Of a DNA stretch of 64,000 bases, positions 34,909 to 43,472 are shown one piece after another (position 1 is the first letter of the stretch; each line of letters begins with the position of its first letter). This DNA is from Nocardioides flavus (ex Wang et al. 2016) (lineage in GTDB: Bacteria; Actinomycetota; Actinomycetes; Propionibacteriales; Nocardioidaceae), in assembly GCF_014653115.1 (NCBI RefSeq), contig NZ_BNAD01000002.1:372001-436000 (forward strand). The letters are read 5' to 3'. A model generated the notes under the pieces. That model had not been told where the DNA came from. It saw only the letters and a program-made list of their open reading frames with translations, and searched no databases. A program made the position numbers and the translations under genes.

Positions 34909-37272
34909 ATGCATGGACCCGTGTCGCTGCCCAGCCCGGACCTCACCGAGCTCCACACGCCGGCGCTGCTCGAGCTGGCCGGGGCCCGCCGCGACGCGCT
35001 CTTCGGCACCCGCGTGACGTACTCCCCCAAGGTGTTCATCCCCCTCACGCACATGTGTCGCGACCGGTGCGGCTACTGCACGTTCGCCGAGTCGCCGCGC
35101 ACGACCGTGCCCTACCTCGCGCCGGAGGAGGTGCTCGCCATCGCGGAGGCCGGAGCCGCCGCCGGGTGCCACGAGGCGCTCTTCACCCTCGGCGAGGCGC
35201 CCGAGCTGCGCTACCCCGAGGCCGCCGCGTGGCTGGCCGGGCGCGGCCACCGCACGACCGTCGACTACCTCGCCGAGGCGACCGCACTCGTCCTCGCCGA
35301 GACCGGCCTGCTCCCCCACGCCAACGCCGGCGCCCTCGGCCGCGACGAGCTGGCGCTGCTGCGCCGCACCTGCCCGTCGCAGGGGATGATGCTGGAGAGC
35401 CTGCGCGAGGACCTGCCGGCCCACCGCGGGGCGCCCGACAAGGTGCCCGCCCGCCGCCTGGCCACCCTCGAGGAAGCCGGCCGGCTGTCGATCCCGTTCA
35501 CCACCGGGATCCTCGTCGGCATCGGCGAGACCGAGGCCGACCGCCTCGAGGCGCTGGAGGCCATCGCCCGCTCGCACCGCGAGCACGGCCACGTGCAGGA
35601 GGTCATCGTCCAGAACTTCCTGCCCAAGCCCGGCACCGCGATGCGCGGCGCCCCGCCGTGCCCGCACGAGGACCACGTCCGCGCGATCGCCCTGGCCCGG
35701 CTCGTCCTGCCCGACGACGTGCACGTCCAGGCGCCGCCCAACCTCTCGGCGCCCGACGAGCTCGCCGGGCTGCTGGCCGCCGGCATCGACGACTGGGGCG
35801 GGGTCTCCCCCGTCACCGCCGACCACGTCAACCCGGAGCGCCCGTGGCCGTCGCTGGACTCGCTCCGCGAGGCGACCGAGTCCGCGGGCCACCAGCTCGC
35901 ACCACGGCTGACGGTGCACCCCGCGTACGCCGCGGAGCCGGACCGCTGGCTCCACCCCGCCCTGCACTTCCCGGTGCTCGACCGGGCCGACGCCGACCTC
36001 CTCGCCCGCGACGACCCGGGCGCGCTGTGGCCCGAGCGGCACCGCGACGCGGCCAACGTCGGCACCGGCGCGGAGGTCGTGCAGATCGGGCGTCGCTCGA
36101 CCGCGTGGTTCTCCGGTGCGGGCGTCGACCCGACGCCGCTGCGACGCACCGGCCGCGGGGTCGCCGGCCGGGTCCGCGAGGTGCTCGACGGCGTACGGGC
36201 CGGGCAGGACACCGGGGCCGAGGAGCTCGAGGCGCTGTTCGCCGCGCGCGGCGAGGAGGTCGCCGCGGTGGCGGAGGTCGCCGACGAGATCCGCCGCGAG
36301 GTCGTCGGCGACGAGGTGACCTTCGTGGTCAACCGCAACATCAACTACACCAACGTCTGCACCTTCCGGTGCACCTTCTGCGGCTTCTCCAAGGGCCCGC
36401 TGTCGCTCAACCTGCGCGGCGCCCCCTACCTCCTCGGCCTCGACGAGGTCGCCGAGCGCAGCGCCGAGGCGTACGCCCTGGGCGCCACGGAGGTCTGCCT
36501 GCAGGGCGGCATCCACCCGAGCTTCGACGGCGACTTCTACGTCCAGGTCGCGCGGGCGGTGCGCGACCGGGTGCCGGAGATCCACGTCCACGGCTTCACC
36601 GCGCTCGAGGTGCTGGAGGGCTCACGGCGGCTCGGGGAGCCGCTGGAGGACTACCTGCTCCGGCTCAAGGACGCCGGCCTGAGGTCGCTGCCGGGCACGG
36701 CCGCGGAGATCCTCGACGACGAGGTCCGCGCCGTGCTGTGCCCGGACAAGATCACGACCGACGAGTGGCTCGAGGTGCACCGCACCGCGCACCGGGTGGG
36801 TCTGCGCAGCAACGTCACGATGATGTTCGGCTCGGTCGAGCGCCCGCACCACTGGGTGCGCCACCTGCTCCGCACCCGCGAGCTGCAGCGCGAGACGGGC
36901 GGCTTCACCGAGTTCGTCGGGCTGCCGTTCGTCCACATGGCGGCCCCGATCTACCTCAAGAGGGGTGCCCGGCGCGGGCCGACGTGGCGCGAGACCGTGC
37001 TCGTGCACGCCGTGGCCCGCATCGCCTACGCCGGCGACATCGACCACGTGCAGGCGTCGTGGGTCAAGCTCGGCCGCATCGGGGCCCAGCAGCTGCTCGC
37101 CGCCGGCGTCGACGACCTCGGCGGCACCCTCATGGACGAGAACATCAGCCGCGCGGCGGGCGCCAGCCACGGCCAGGGCATGACGCCGGCCGACCTCGCC
37201 GCCATCGCGGCGGAGGCCGGCCGTCCACTCCGTCAGCGCACCACGCTCTACGGCGACGTGGTGCGCGCCTGA
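34909..37272 (+). CDS. fbiC: Bifunctional FO synthase (CofG-CofH fusion)
   Basis: Makes the 5-deazaflavin chromophore FO of coenzyme F420 from tyrosine and the riboflavin precursor 5-amino-6-ribitylamino-uracil, in two radical-SAM steps. 787 residues with two radical-SAM domains: the CofG half has Cys50, Cys54 and Cys57 in CRDRCGYC, the CofH half Cys484, Cys488 and Cys491 in CTFRCTFC. Both iron-sulfur motifs are intact, matching FbiC length. ATG at 34909 chosen because GACAAT lies 6 nt upstream and other ATGs are out of frame. Convergent with the sigma-factor gene 7 bp away. Confidence 0.95.
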   Translation: MHGPVSLPSPDLTELHTPALLELAGARRDALFGTRVTYSPKVFIPLTHMCRDRCGYCTFAESPRTTVPYLAPEEVLAIAEAGAAAGCHEALFTLGEAPELRYPEAAAWLAGRGHRTTVDYLAEATALVLAETGLLPHANAGALGRDELALLRRTCPSQGMMLESLREDLPAHRGAPDKVPARRLATLEEAGRLSIPFTTGILVGIGETEADRLEALEAIARSHREHGHVQEVIVQNFLPKPGTAMRGAPPCPHEDHVRAIALARLVLPDDVHVQAPPNLSAPDELAGLLAAGIDDWGGVSPVTADHVNPERPWPSLDSLREATESAGHQLAPRLTVHPAYAAEPDRWLHPALHFPVLDRADADLLARDDPGALWPERHRDAANVGTGAEVVQIGRRSTAWFSGAGVDPTPLRRTGRGVAGRVREVLDGVRAGQDTGAEELEALFAARGEEVAAVAEVADEIRREVVGDEVTFVVNRNINYTNVCTFRCTFCGFSKGPLSLNLRGAPYLLGLDEVAERSAEAYALGATEVCLQGGIHPSFDGDFYVQVARAVRDRVPEIHVHGFTALEVLEGSRRLGEPLEDYLLRLKDAGLRSLPGTAAEILDDEVRAVLCPDKITTDEWLEVHRTAHRVGLRSNVTMMFGSVERPHHWVRHLLRTRELQRETGGFTEFVGLPFVHMAAPIYLKRGARRGPTWRETVLVHAVARIAYAGDIDHVQASWVKLGRIGAQQLLAAGVDDLGGTLMDENISRAAGASHGQGMTPADLAAIAAEAGRPLRQRTTLYGDVVRA

Positions 37273-37279
37273 CGCCGGC

Positions 37280-38113
37280 TCAGGCCGCCGGCGGGTGCTC
37301 GACGAGGTGAGCGCGCAGCTCGGCCAGGATCCGGGTCAGCACCCGCGACACCTGCGCCTGCGTGAGGCCGACCTCCTCGGCGATCTCCTGCTGGGTGTGC
37401 TCGTCGTGGAACCGGAGCCACAGTATCCGCTGGTCGCGGTGGGACAGCAGGCGTACGAGCGGGTCGAGCACGACCTTGGCCTCGACCTGCGCCAGGGCCC
37501 GGTCGTCCTCGCCGAGCAGGTCGCCCAGCGACGTGGAGCCGTCGGCGACCGTCGCGTCCAGCGACGTCGGGGTGAAGCACCCGTCGGCCGACAGCGCCTC
37601 GACGACGTCGTCGACCTTCTCGCCCAGGTGCTCGGCGACCTCGCTCGGTCGCGGCGAACGACCCAGCGAGGACTCGAGCGTGTCCTGGGCGCCGGCGATG
37701 CGGGTCTGGAGGTCCTGGACGCGGCGCGGCGGCCGGACGGTCCAGCCGATGTCGCGGAAGTGGCGGCGCAGCTCGCCGCGCACCGTGGGGACGGCGAACG
37801 ACAGGAAGTCATGGCCGGCCGAGGGGTCGAAGCGCTGGGCGGCCTTGGTGAGGCCGAGCAGCGCGACCTGCTCGAGGTCGTCGAGGTCGATGCCCCGGTT
37901 GCGGTAGCGCGAGGCCATGCTGCGGGCCACGGCGGCGTTCGTCTCGATGAGCTGACGGGTCAGCTCGCGGGCGTCCGCGTCGCGACGTGCGTCGCGCAGG
38001 TCGTGGACGATGGCGTCGGTGCGCCGGGCCCGGGCCTTGCCCTCGAGGGGCTGGACGGGCGTGATGGTGCGGTGGGTACGGGTGAGCTCAGGGGCGATCG
38101 ACATGGTGACCAC
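37280..38113 (-). CDS. RNA polymerase sigma factor, SigB/SigF/SigG family
   Basis: 277-residue group 3 sigma factor. Region 2 is seen in ASRYRNRGIDLDDLEQVALLGLTKAAQRFDP in parts and FLSFAVPTVRGELRRHFRD (-10 recognition), region 3 in QTRIAGAQDTLESSLGRSPRPSEVAEHLG in parts, and region 4 in EVGLTQAQVSRVLTRILAELR. This family directs general stress or developmental genes and normally is held by an RsbW-type anti-sigma factor, but none is encoded next to it. The GTG start at 38113 is favoured over ATG 38104 because AGAGGAAG lies about 8 nt upstream. Confidence 0.92.
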   Translation of the reverse strand: MVTMSIAPELTRTHRTITPVQPLEGKARARRTDAIVHDLRDARRDADARELTRQLIETNAAVARSMASRYRNRGIDLDDLEQVALLGLTKAAQRFDPSAGHDFLSFAVPTVRGELRRHFRDIGWTVRPPRRVQDLQTRIAGAQDTLESSLGRSPRPSEVAEHLGEKVDDVVEALSADGCFTPTSLDATVADGSTSLGDLLGEDDRALAQVEAKVVLDPLVRLLSHRDQRILWLRFHDEHTQQEIAEEVGLTQAQVSRVLTRILAELRAHLVEHPPAA

Positions 38114-38219
38114 GTGCTCGCTTCCTCTGGTGATGATGCTTGCCGTGGTCTCCAGCAAGGCTTCACCTCCACGGTCACACGCGAGCGGACCGTACGACAG
38201 CCGTAAAGCGAACGTCTCG

Positions 38220-39188
38220 TCAGCCGCCGGAGCGGAGCAAGGTCTGTCCAGGGTTCTCCCCGAACACCGCCCGGTACTCGGTCGCCAAGCGCCCGGGGTT
38301 GAAGAAGCCGAAGCGGGCGGCGACGTCGCCGACGCTGTGCGCGGTCCCCTCGCGCAGGGCCTGGTGGACCAGGTCGAGCCGGACCTGGCGCAGGTAGGCG
38401 TGCGGGGTGCACTCCAGGTGCCGCCGGAAGGCGTACTGGAGCGCCCGCGGGGTGACGTGGCAGGCCTGCGCGATGTCGGAGAGCGACAGCTCGTCGTGGG
38501 CGCGCTCCTCGATGAGCCGCTGGGCCCGCCGGACCGTGGACTGGGTGGCGTCGCGCGCGTCGCGGGCGGCCAGGGCACCGTCACCGACCACGTTGTTGTC
38601 GAAGGTGTGCAGGAGCGTGTTGGCCAGCAGCCGGGTCGCCTCCGCGCTGGACATCGGGTCGTCGAGCGCGGTCGAGCCGCTCAGCCGGTCCACGACCGCG
38701 CGCCACTGGGCGCCGGCGGCGGCCGACCGGGGGACGAAGCTGCTGAAGGCCAGGTCGGAGCTGGTCATCTCGGGGTCGATGTCGGCGATCGCCTCGCTCA
38801 GCACGTCGAGCGAGACGCCGGTGTTGCGCACGTCGTAGCCGGGGCCGCCGCCGCTGAAGGGCATGCCCCACCCGGAGGCGAGGACGGTGTCGCCCTCGCG
38901 ACCGCGGTCGGTCACCGACCCGTGGGTGTACTCCACCTCGCCGTCGAGGACGTCGACCACCACCAGGACCGGCATCGGGTCCGCGTCGAAACGGACCGGC
39001 GCGTCGATGCGCAGCCGGTCGAAGGACACCCCGCTGGCCTCGTGCCGTTGGTGGTGGACCGTCCCCATCGGGCCACGCAGGCGCAGCGACGTGTCGTAGG
39101 CGGTGTCGAGCCACTCGCGCGCGTCGTCACCGTCGCCCTCGAAGTCGAAGACGTCGGGCGAGCCGCGCCGGGGACGTTGATCCGGCAC
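38220..39188 (-). CDS. AraC family transcriptional regulator
   Basis: 322-residue regulator with an N-terminal AraC-binding-like sensor region (cupin-type strands about 30-190) and a C-terminal double helix-turn-helix: LSLSDIAQACHVTPRALQYAFRRHL in parts, then GDVAARFGFFNPGRLATEYRAVFGENP. The GTG start is supported by GGGAGG 6 nt upstream. It is divergent from a three-gene ANTAR region; a 106-bp gap separates it from the sigma-factor gene downstream. Ligand unknown; gene order gives no substrate. Confidence 0.9.
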   Translation of the reverse strand: MPDQRPRRGSPDVFDFEGDGDDAREWLDTAYDTSLRLRGPMGTVHHQRHEASGVSFDRLRIDAPVRFDADPMPVLVVVDVLDGEVEYTHGSVTDRGREGDTVLASGWGMPFSGGGPGYDVRNTGVSLDVLSEAIADIDPEMTSSDLAFSSFVPRSAAAGAQWRAVVDRLSGSTALDDPMSSAEATRLLANTLLHTFDNNVVGDGALAARDARDATQSTVRRAQRLIEERAHDELSLSDIAQACHVTPRALQYAFRRHLECTPHAYLRQVRLDLVHQALREGTAHSVGDVAARFGFFNPGRLATEYRAVFGENPGQTLLRSGG

Positions 39189-39375
39189 AGCACCTCCCAG
39201 ATGGAGAGTGCGGACGACCCGGCGGCTTGAGTCCCCTCGACTGTAACCCAGTCAGCGGTCAGTGGCCCATCCTCGCGCCCCTCCCCCCGGGTGGGAGGAG
39301 TCTGTAGACTCGACGACGTAGTCGTTCGATCGCTCCGCCCTGTGTCCGCGGACCTCTTGTCATGTGAAGGTGACG

Positions 39376-39723
39376 ATGTCTGGGATGCCCCTACCCTCTG
39401 ACGACCCTGCTCCGCAGGCGGACGCCCTGCGCGACGAGGTCGCGCAGCTGCACGAGGCCGTACGCTCGCAGCGTGACATCGGCATGGCCGTCGGCCTGCT
39501 GTCCGCCCGCTTCGGCCTGAGCACGGAGCAGGCCTGGCGCACGATGCTGCGGGTCTCGCAGGACAGCAACACCAAGGTCCGCACCGTCGCCCGGGTGCTC
39601 GTCTCCACCCACGACGGCACCGTCGACGACGCCGATCGCGAGGTGCTGGGGAGATTCGTCGACCAGCTGCCCGCGTCGGGCTGGCCAGAGGGCCCGTGGA
39701 ACGGGAACACTCCAGCACCATGA
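39376..39723 (+). CDS. Stand-alone ANTAR-domain protein
   Basis: 115-residue protein whose single domain is a three-helix ANTAR RNA-binding module: EVAQLHEAVRSQRDIGMAVGLL then FGLSTEQAWRTMLRVSQDSNTKVRTVARVLV, in parts. ANTAR domains bind twin hexaloop RNA hairpins and prevent termination. There is no sensor domain, so it may pair with the GAF-ANTAR protein encoded immediately after it (4-bp overlap, ATGA). ATG chosen because GAAGGTG lies 4 nt upstream; GTG at 39364 is an alternative. Confidence 0.8.
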   Translation: MSGMPLPSDDPAPQADALRDEVAQLHEAVRSQRDIGMAVGLLSARFGLSTEQAWRTMLRVSQDSNTKVRTVARVLVSTHDGTVDDADREVLGRFVDQLPASGWPEGPWNGNTPAP

Positions 39724-40430
39724 ACATCGACGACGCCGCTCTCGCCGAGAGCCTGCGCCGCCTCAGCCAGCCCCGCGACGACGACGGGACCCTCTCCTCC
39801 GCGCTGCACTTCGTGGTGTCGGCGTGCGAGGACCTGTTCTCCGTCGACGGCGCGGGAGTCCTGGTGGCCGACGAGCAGGACATGCTCGTCTACGCCGCCG
39901 CGAGCGACGGACCCGGCCGGCTGCTCGAGCAGACCGAGGCCGAGGCGGGCGAGGGCCCGTGCACCGAGGCGTTCGTCAAGGGGCGCGCGGTGACCAGCCG
40001 CGACCTCCGCGCCGAGGTCGAACGGTGGCCCACGCTGGCCCGCGTGATGGCCGGGCAGCCGGTGCGCGCGGTGCTCGGCACCCCTGTGGTGCTCGGCGGC
40101 GTGCCGATCGGCACGCTCGACGTCTACAAGGAGCGTCCGCACGACTGGGACGACAGCGAGGTGGCCGCGCTCGGGCGCTATGCCGAGGTCATCGCGACCA
40201 CGTTGAGCGCCGCGCTCCAGGCCCACACCGCCGGTGAGCTGGCCCGCCAGCTCCAGTACGCCCTGGACTACCGCGTGGTGATCGAGCGCGCTGTCGGCTT
40301 CCTGATGGCCAAGGAGTCGATCGACGCCGTCGCGGCCTTCAACGCGCTGCGCACCGCGGCGCGCACCCGGCGCACGAAGATCGGGCTCGTGTCCGAGCAC
40401 GTCCTCGACACGGGCGCCCTGCCGGACTGA
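39720..40430 (+). CDS. GAF-ANTAR antitermination regulator
   Basis: 236 residues. GAF sensor at about 25-170 (VDGAGVLVADEQDMLVYAAAS, EAEAGEGPCTEAFVKGRAV, LGTPVVLGGVPIGTLDVYKE) followed by an ANTAR domain (QYALDYRVVIERAVGFLMAKESIDAVAAFNALRTAAR in parts). Predicted cytoplasmic RNA-binding antiterminator controlled by a small ligand. Coupled to the preceding stand-alone ANTAR gene; convergent with another GAF-ANTAR gene, 13 bp between stops. Confidence 0.9.
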   Translation: MNIDDAALAESLRRLSQPRDDDGTLSSALHFVVSACEDLFSVDGAGVLVADEQDMLVYAAASDGPGRLLEQTEAEAGEGPCTEAFVKGRAVTSRDLRAEVERWPTLARVMAGQPVRAVLGTPVVLGGVPIGTLDVYKERPHDWDDSEVAALGRYAEVIATTLSAALQAHTAGELARQLQYALDYRVVIERAVGFLMAKESIDAVAAFNALRTAARTRRTKIGLVSEHVLDTGALPD

Positions 40431-40443
40431 CCTGCCGGACTGA

Positions 40444-41184
40444 TCAGTCGTCGACGACCTCGTCGACCCGCTCGTGCGGGATCGCGCGGGTGGCGACGAT
40501 CTGGGCGGCGACCTCCCGCAGCTTGACGTTGGTGGTGGACGACAGCCGGCGCAGCAGCTCGAAGCTCTGGTGCTGGTCGATGCCGTAGCGCTCCATCGCG
40601 ATGCCCTGCGCCATGCCGATGACGTGCCTCGAGCTCACGGCCGTCTGCAGCGTGCTGGCCCGGCGCGCCGACGACAGCGCGGTCGTGGCGTGGACGGCAT
40701 AGACCAGCGCGATGTCGACGACGTCGCGGTCGGCGAAGGCCCCGGTGCGCGCGCTGTAGAGGTTGAGCGCGCCCAGCGGGCCGTCGCGGTCGGTGACGGC
40801 GACGGCGAGCAGCGAGCCCACGCCGAGCTCCGCGGCGCGCGGGCCCCACGTCGGGTAGCGCGTGTCGGTGCCGACGTCGCCGCTGCGCAGCCAGCCGCCG
40901 GTGTCGGCGATCTCGACGCACGGACCCTCGCCCAGGGCGTACTGGAGGGCGTCGGCCTCCTCCGCGAGCGGGTCGCTGCTCGCGAGGGTCTTGTGCCCCC
41001 CGCGCGAGGTACGGATGGTGAGGCTGACCTGGTCGGCCTCAGGGACGAGCTCGCGCATGCGGGTGACGATCGCGCGAGAGGTGACGGCCTCGTCAGGCTC
41101 CTGCTGCAGCTCTGCAGCGAGTGCCGCGAACACGGCCAAGGAGTCGTGGGACGACAATGGAGATCCTTGTGGACGACTGCTCAC
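40444..41184 (-). CDS. GAF-ANTAR antitermination regulator
   Basis: 246 residues: GAF domain at about 30-165 (YALGEGPCVEIADTGGWL, GVGSLLAVAVTDRDGPLGALNLYSA) and ANTAR at about 175-235 (SRHVIGMAQGIAMERYGIDQHQSFELLRRLSSTTNVKLREVA in parts). GTG start. It stands divergently before the glycosyltransferase operon with 69 bp between, so that operon or its own leader could be a target. Confidence 0.9.
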   Translation of the reverse strand: MSSRPQGSPLSSHDSLAVFAALAAELQQEPDEAVTSRAIVTRMRELVPEADQVSLTIRTSRGGHKTLASSDPLAEEADALQYALGEGPCVEIADTGGWLRSGDVGTDTRYPTWGPRAAELGVGSLLAVAVTDRDGPLGALNLYSARTGAFADRDVVDIALVYAVHATTALSSARRASTLQTAVSSRHVIGMAQGIAMERYGIDQHQSFELLRRLSSTTNVKLREVAAQIVATRAIPHERVDEVVDD

Positions 41185-41253
41185 GACCCGTGTTCTGGAG
41201 TCGGGAGGAATTTATCTCACGCATGACGTGGGCGCCCGCGGGTACCTCTGCGC

Positions 41254-42408
41254 GTGACCACCTCGGACGTGACCGGCGCCCCCACCGCGCCCCCCGTACC
41301 CCGCCCCCGGGCCCGACGCCTCGTCGTCGCCTCGGTGCCCGCCGACCACGTCTACGTCCGGCACCTGTCGCCCGAGGACGGGTCCGGGCCCGTACGCCTG
41401 CCGGACCCGCCGCCCGCGCAGGCGGCGGCCTCCCAGCAGTGGTGGCCGCCGGTCATGCTCGACGCCGCGTGGGTCGAGGCCAACGACTTCGACGTGTTCC
41501 ACGTCCACTTCGGGTTCGACGCCCGCAGCCCCGAGGACCTGCGGGAGCTCGTCGCGGCACTGCGCCGGCGGGGCAAGCCGCTCGTGTTCACCGTCCACGA
41601 CCTGCGCAACCCGCACCACCCCGACCGCCGCGAGCACGACCGTCAGCTCGACGTGCTGGTGCCGGCCGCGGACGCCCTCATCACCCTCACCCGCGGGGCC
41701 GCCGCGGAGATCCGGGACCGGTGGGGACGCGACGCGCTGGTCGTCCCGCACCCGCACGTCGTGCCGCTGGACGTGATGCGCAGGGCCGCCGCGATGCGCG
41801 AGGTCCGGCGCCGCGGCCCGCGGGACCGCGAGTTCCGGGTGGGCCTGCACGTGAAGAGCCTCCGCGCCGGGATGCACCCGCACCCGCTGCTGCCGGTCCT
41901 CGTCGACACCCTGCGCGACCTGCCCGGCGCGGTGCTGCAGGTCAACGGGCACACCGACGTGCTGAGCCCGGGGGGCACGCGGCACGACCCCGCCCTCACC
42001 GAGGCGCTGCACGACCACGCCGCCCGCGGCGAGGTCGACCTTCGCATCCACGACTACCTCGACGACGACGGCCTGTGGGACTACCTCGCCTCGCTCGACG
42101 TGTCGGTGCTGCCCTACCGGTTCGGCACCCACAGCGGCTGGCTGGAGGCCTGCCGCGACCTCGGCACGGCCGTCGTGGCGCCGTCCTGCGGCTACTTCGC
42201 CGACCAGGCGCCCGTGCTGACCTACGGCCACGACGAGCGCCACCTCGACGCCGACAGCCTGGCCGCCGCGGTGCGCCGGGCGTACGCCGGGCACGTCGCA
42301 CCCACGCCCTCGGTCGAGGAGCGGCGCATCCAGCGGGCGCAGGTCGCCGCCGCGCACGCACGGGTGTACGCCGCGCTGGCCGAGGGAGCCCCGGGGGTAG
42401 GGCGGTGA
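41254..42408 (+). CDS. Glycosyltransferase (GT-B fold), first gene of a seven-gene operon
   Basis: 384-residue GT-B protein. It shows an N-terminal Rossmann half with FDVFHVHFGFDAR and PLVFTVHDLRNPHH, and a C-terminal nucleotide-sugar half with VGLHVKSLRAGMHPHP, the ISVLPYRFGTHSGWLEACRDLGTAVVAPSCGYFADQ-type acceptor region in parts (EACRDLG as the E-x7-E-like site). Sugar donor and acceptor are unknown. No membrane helix. GTG start with no clear ribosome-binding site; GGGTAC lies 8 nt upstream. The next gene overlaps by 4 bp. Confidence 0.85.
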   Translation: MTTSDVTGAPTAPPVPRPRARRLVVASVPADHVYVRHLSPEDGSGPVRLPDPPPAQAAASQQWWPPVMLDAAWVEANDFDVFHVHFGFDARSPEDLRELVAALRRRGKPLVFTVHDLRNPHHPDRREHDRQLDVLVPAADALITLTRGAAAEIRDRWGRDALVVPHPHVVPLDVMRRAAAMREVRRRGPRDREFRVGLHVKSLRAGMHPHPLLPVLVDTLRDLPGAVLQVNGHTDVLSPGGTRHDPALTEALHDHAARGEVDLRIHDYLDDDGLWDYLASLDVSVLPYRFGTHSGWLEACRDLGTAVVAPSCGYFADQAPVLTYGHDERHLDADSLAAAVRRAYAGHVAPTPSVEERRIQRAQVAAAHARVYAALAEGAPGVGR

Positions 42409-43472
42409 GGGTCTGCCTCATCGCCTCCAACCGCTATCCCATCCGCGAGCCGTTCGCCGGGGGGCTGGAGTCCATGACCGCCACCATCGCGCGCGGGCTG
42501 GCCGCCCGCGGGCACGAGGTCACGCTCTTCGCCGGCGCCGGGTCCGACACCTCGCTGCCGGTGCGGGTGCTGCCGCTGTCGTCCGTCGCGGTCAGCCGGG
42601 CCGCGATGGCGGACAAGTTCGCCCCCGGCCCCGACTGGATCGCCGACCACCACGCCTACCTCGCGCTCATGCTCTCGCTCGCGCGCACCGGCGCCGAGGA
42701 CTACGACGTGGTGCACAACAACAGCCTCCACCACCTGCCGGTCGCGATGGCGCCGGCGCTCGACGTCCCGATGCTGACCACGCTGCACACGCCGCCGCTG
42801 CCGATGCTCGAGTCGGCGCTCGCGCTGTGCCCGCGCCCGCCCCACTTCGTCTCGGTGAGCGAGTGGACCGCCCACGCGTGGCGCCACGTGGTCGACAGCG
42901 ACGTGGTCCTCAACGGGCTCGAGCTGGACGACTGGCCCGTCGGCGAGGGCGGCGGTCCTTCCGTCTGGTCGGGACGCATCGTCCCGGAGAAGGCACCGCA
43001 CCTCGCCGTCGAGGCGTGCCGCCTGGCCGGGGTGCCCCTCGTGCTCGCCGGGCCGGTGCAGGACCAGGCCTACTTCGACCGCGAGGTCGCCCCCCTGCTG
43101 GGCGACGACGCCCGCCACGTCGGCCACCTCGGTCGCCGCGAGCTCTCCGCCCTGCTCCGCACGGCGAGCGTCGCCCTGGTGACGCCCGTGTGGGACGAGC
43201 CCTACGGCCTGGTCGCCGCCGAGGCGCTGGCGAGCGGCACCCCCGTCGCGGGCTTCTCCCGGGGCGGCCTCAACCAGGTCGTCTCCCCGGCCTCCGGCGT
43301 CCTCGTCGCGGCCGGCGACGTGCCCGCCCTCGCCGACGCGGTGGTGGCCGCCTCCCGGCTCGACCGGCGGGCGGTGCGCGCCCATGCGGAGCGCACCTGC
43401 AGCGCCGACGCGATGGTCGAGCGCTACCTCGACCTCTACACCCGGCTCGCCCGTCAGGACGACGCGGCATGA
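42405..43472 (+). CDS. Glycosyltransferase family 4-like protein
   Basis: 355-residue retaining-type glycosyltransferase. N-terminal domain IASNRYPIREPFAGGLESMTATIARGLAARGHEV in parts, HTPPLPMLESAL, SVSEWTAHAWR; C-terminal domain with SGRIVPEKAPHLAVEACRLAGVPLVLAGPV in parts and the donor-site EPYGLVAAEALASGTPVAGFSRGGLNQVV in parts, giving the E-x7-E pattern of GT4. Cytoplasmic. GTG start overlaps gene 1 of the operon and its stop overlaps gene 3, both by 4 bp. Confidence 0.9.
   Translation: MRVCLIASNRYPIREPFAGGLESMTATIARGLAARGHEVTLFAGAGSDTSLPVRVLPLSSVAVSRAAMADKFAPGPDWIADHHAYLALMLSLARTGAEDYDVVHNNSLHHLPVAMAPALDVPMLTTLHTPPLPMLESALALCPRPPHFVSVSEWTAHAWRHVVDSDVVLNGLELDDWPVGEGGGPSVWSGRIVPEKAPHLAVEACRLAGVPLVLAGPVQDQAYFDREVAPLLGDDARHVGHLGRRELSALLRTASVALVTPVWDEPYGLVAAEALASGTPVAGFSRGGLNQVVSPASGVLVAAGDVPALADAVVAASRLDRRAVRAHAERTCSADAMVERYLDLYTRLARQDDAA

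Noticed and set aside
41230..41253. GGGTAC 8 nt before the first glycosyltransferase GTG as a SigB/F-type leaderless promoter
   Set aside because: No GTTT-like -35 at 13-16 bp, and GGGTAC-like strings are common at this GC content; left as a note only.
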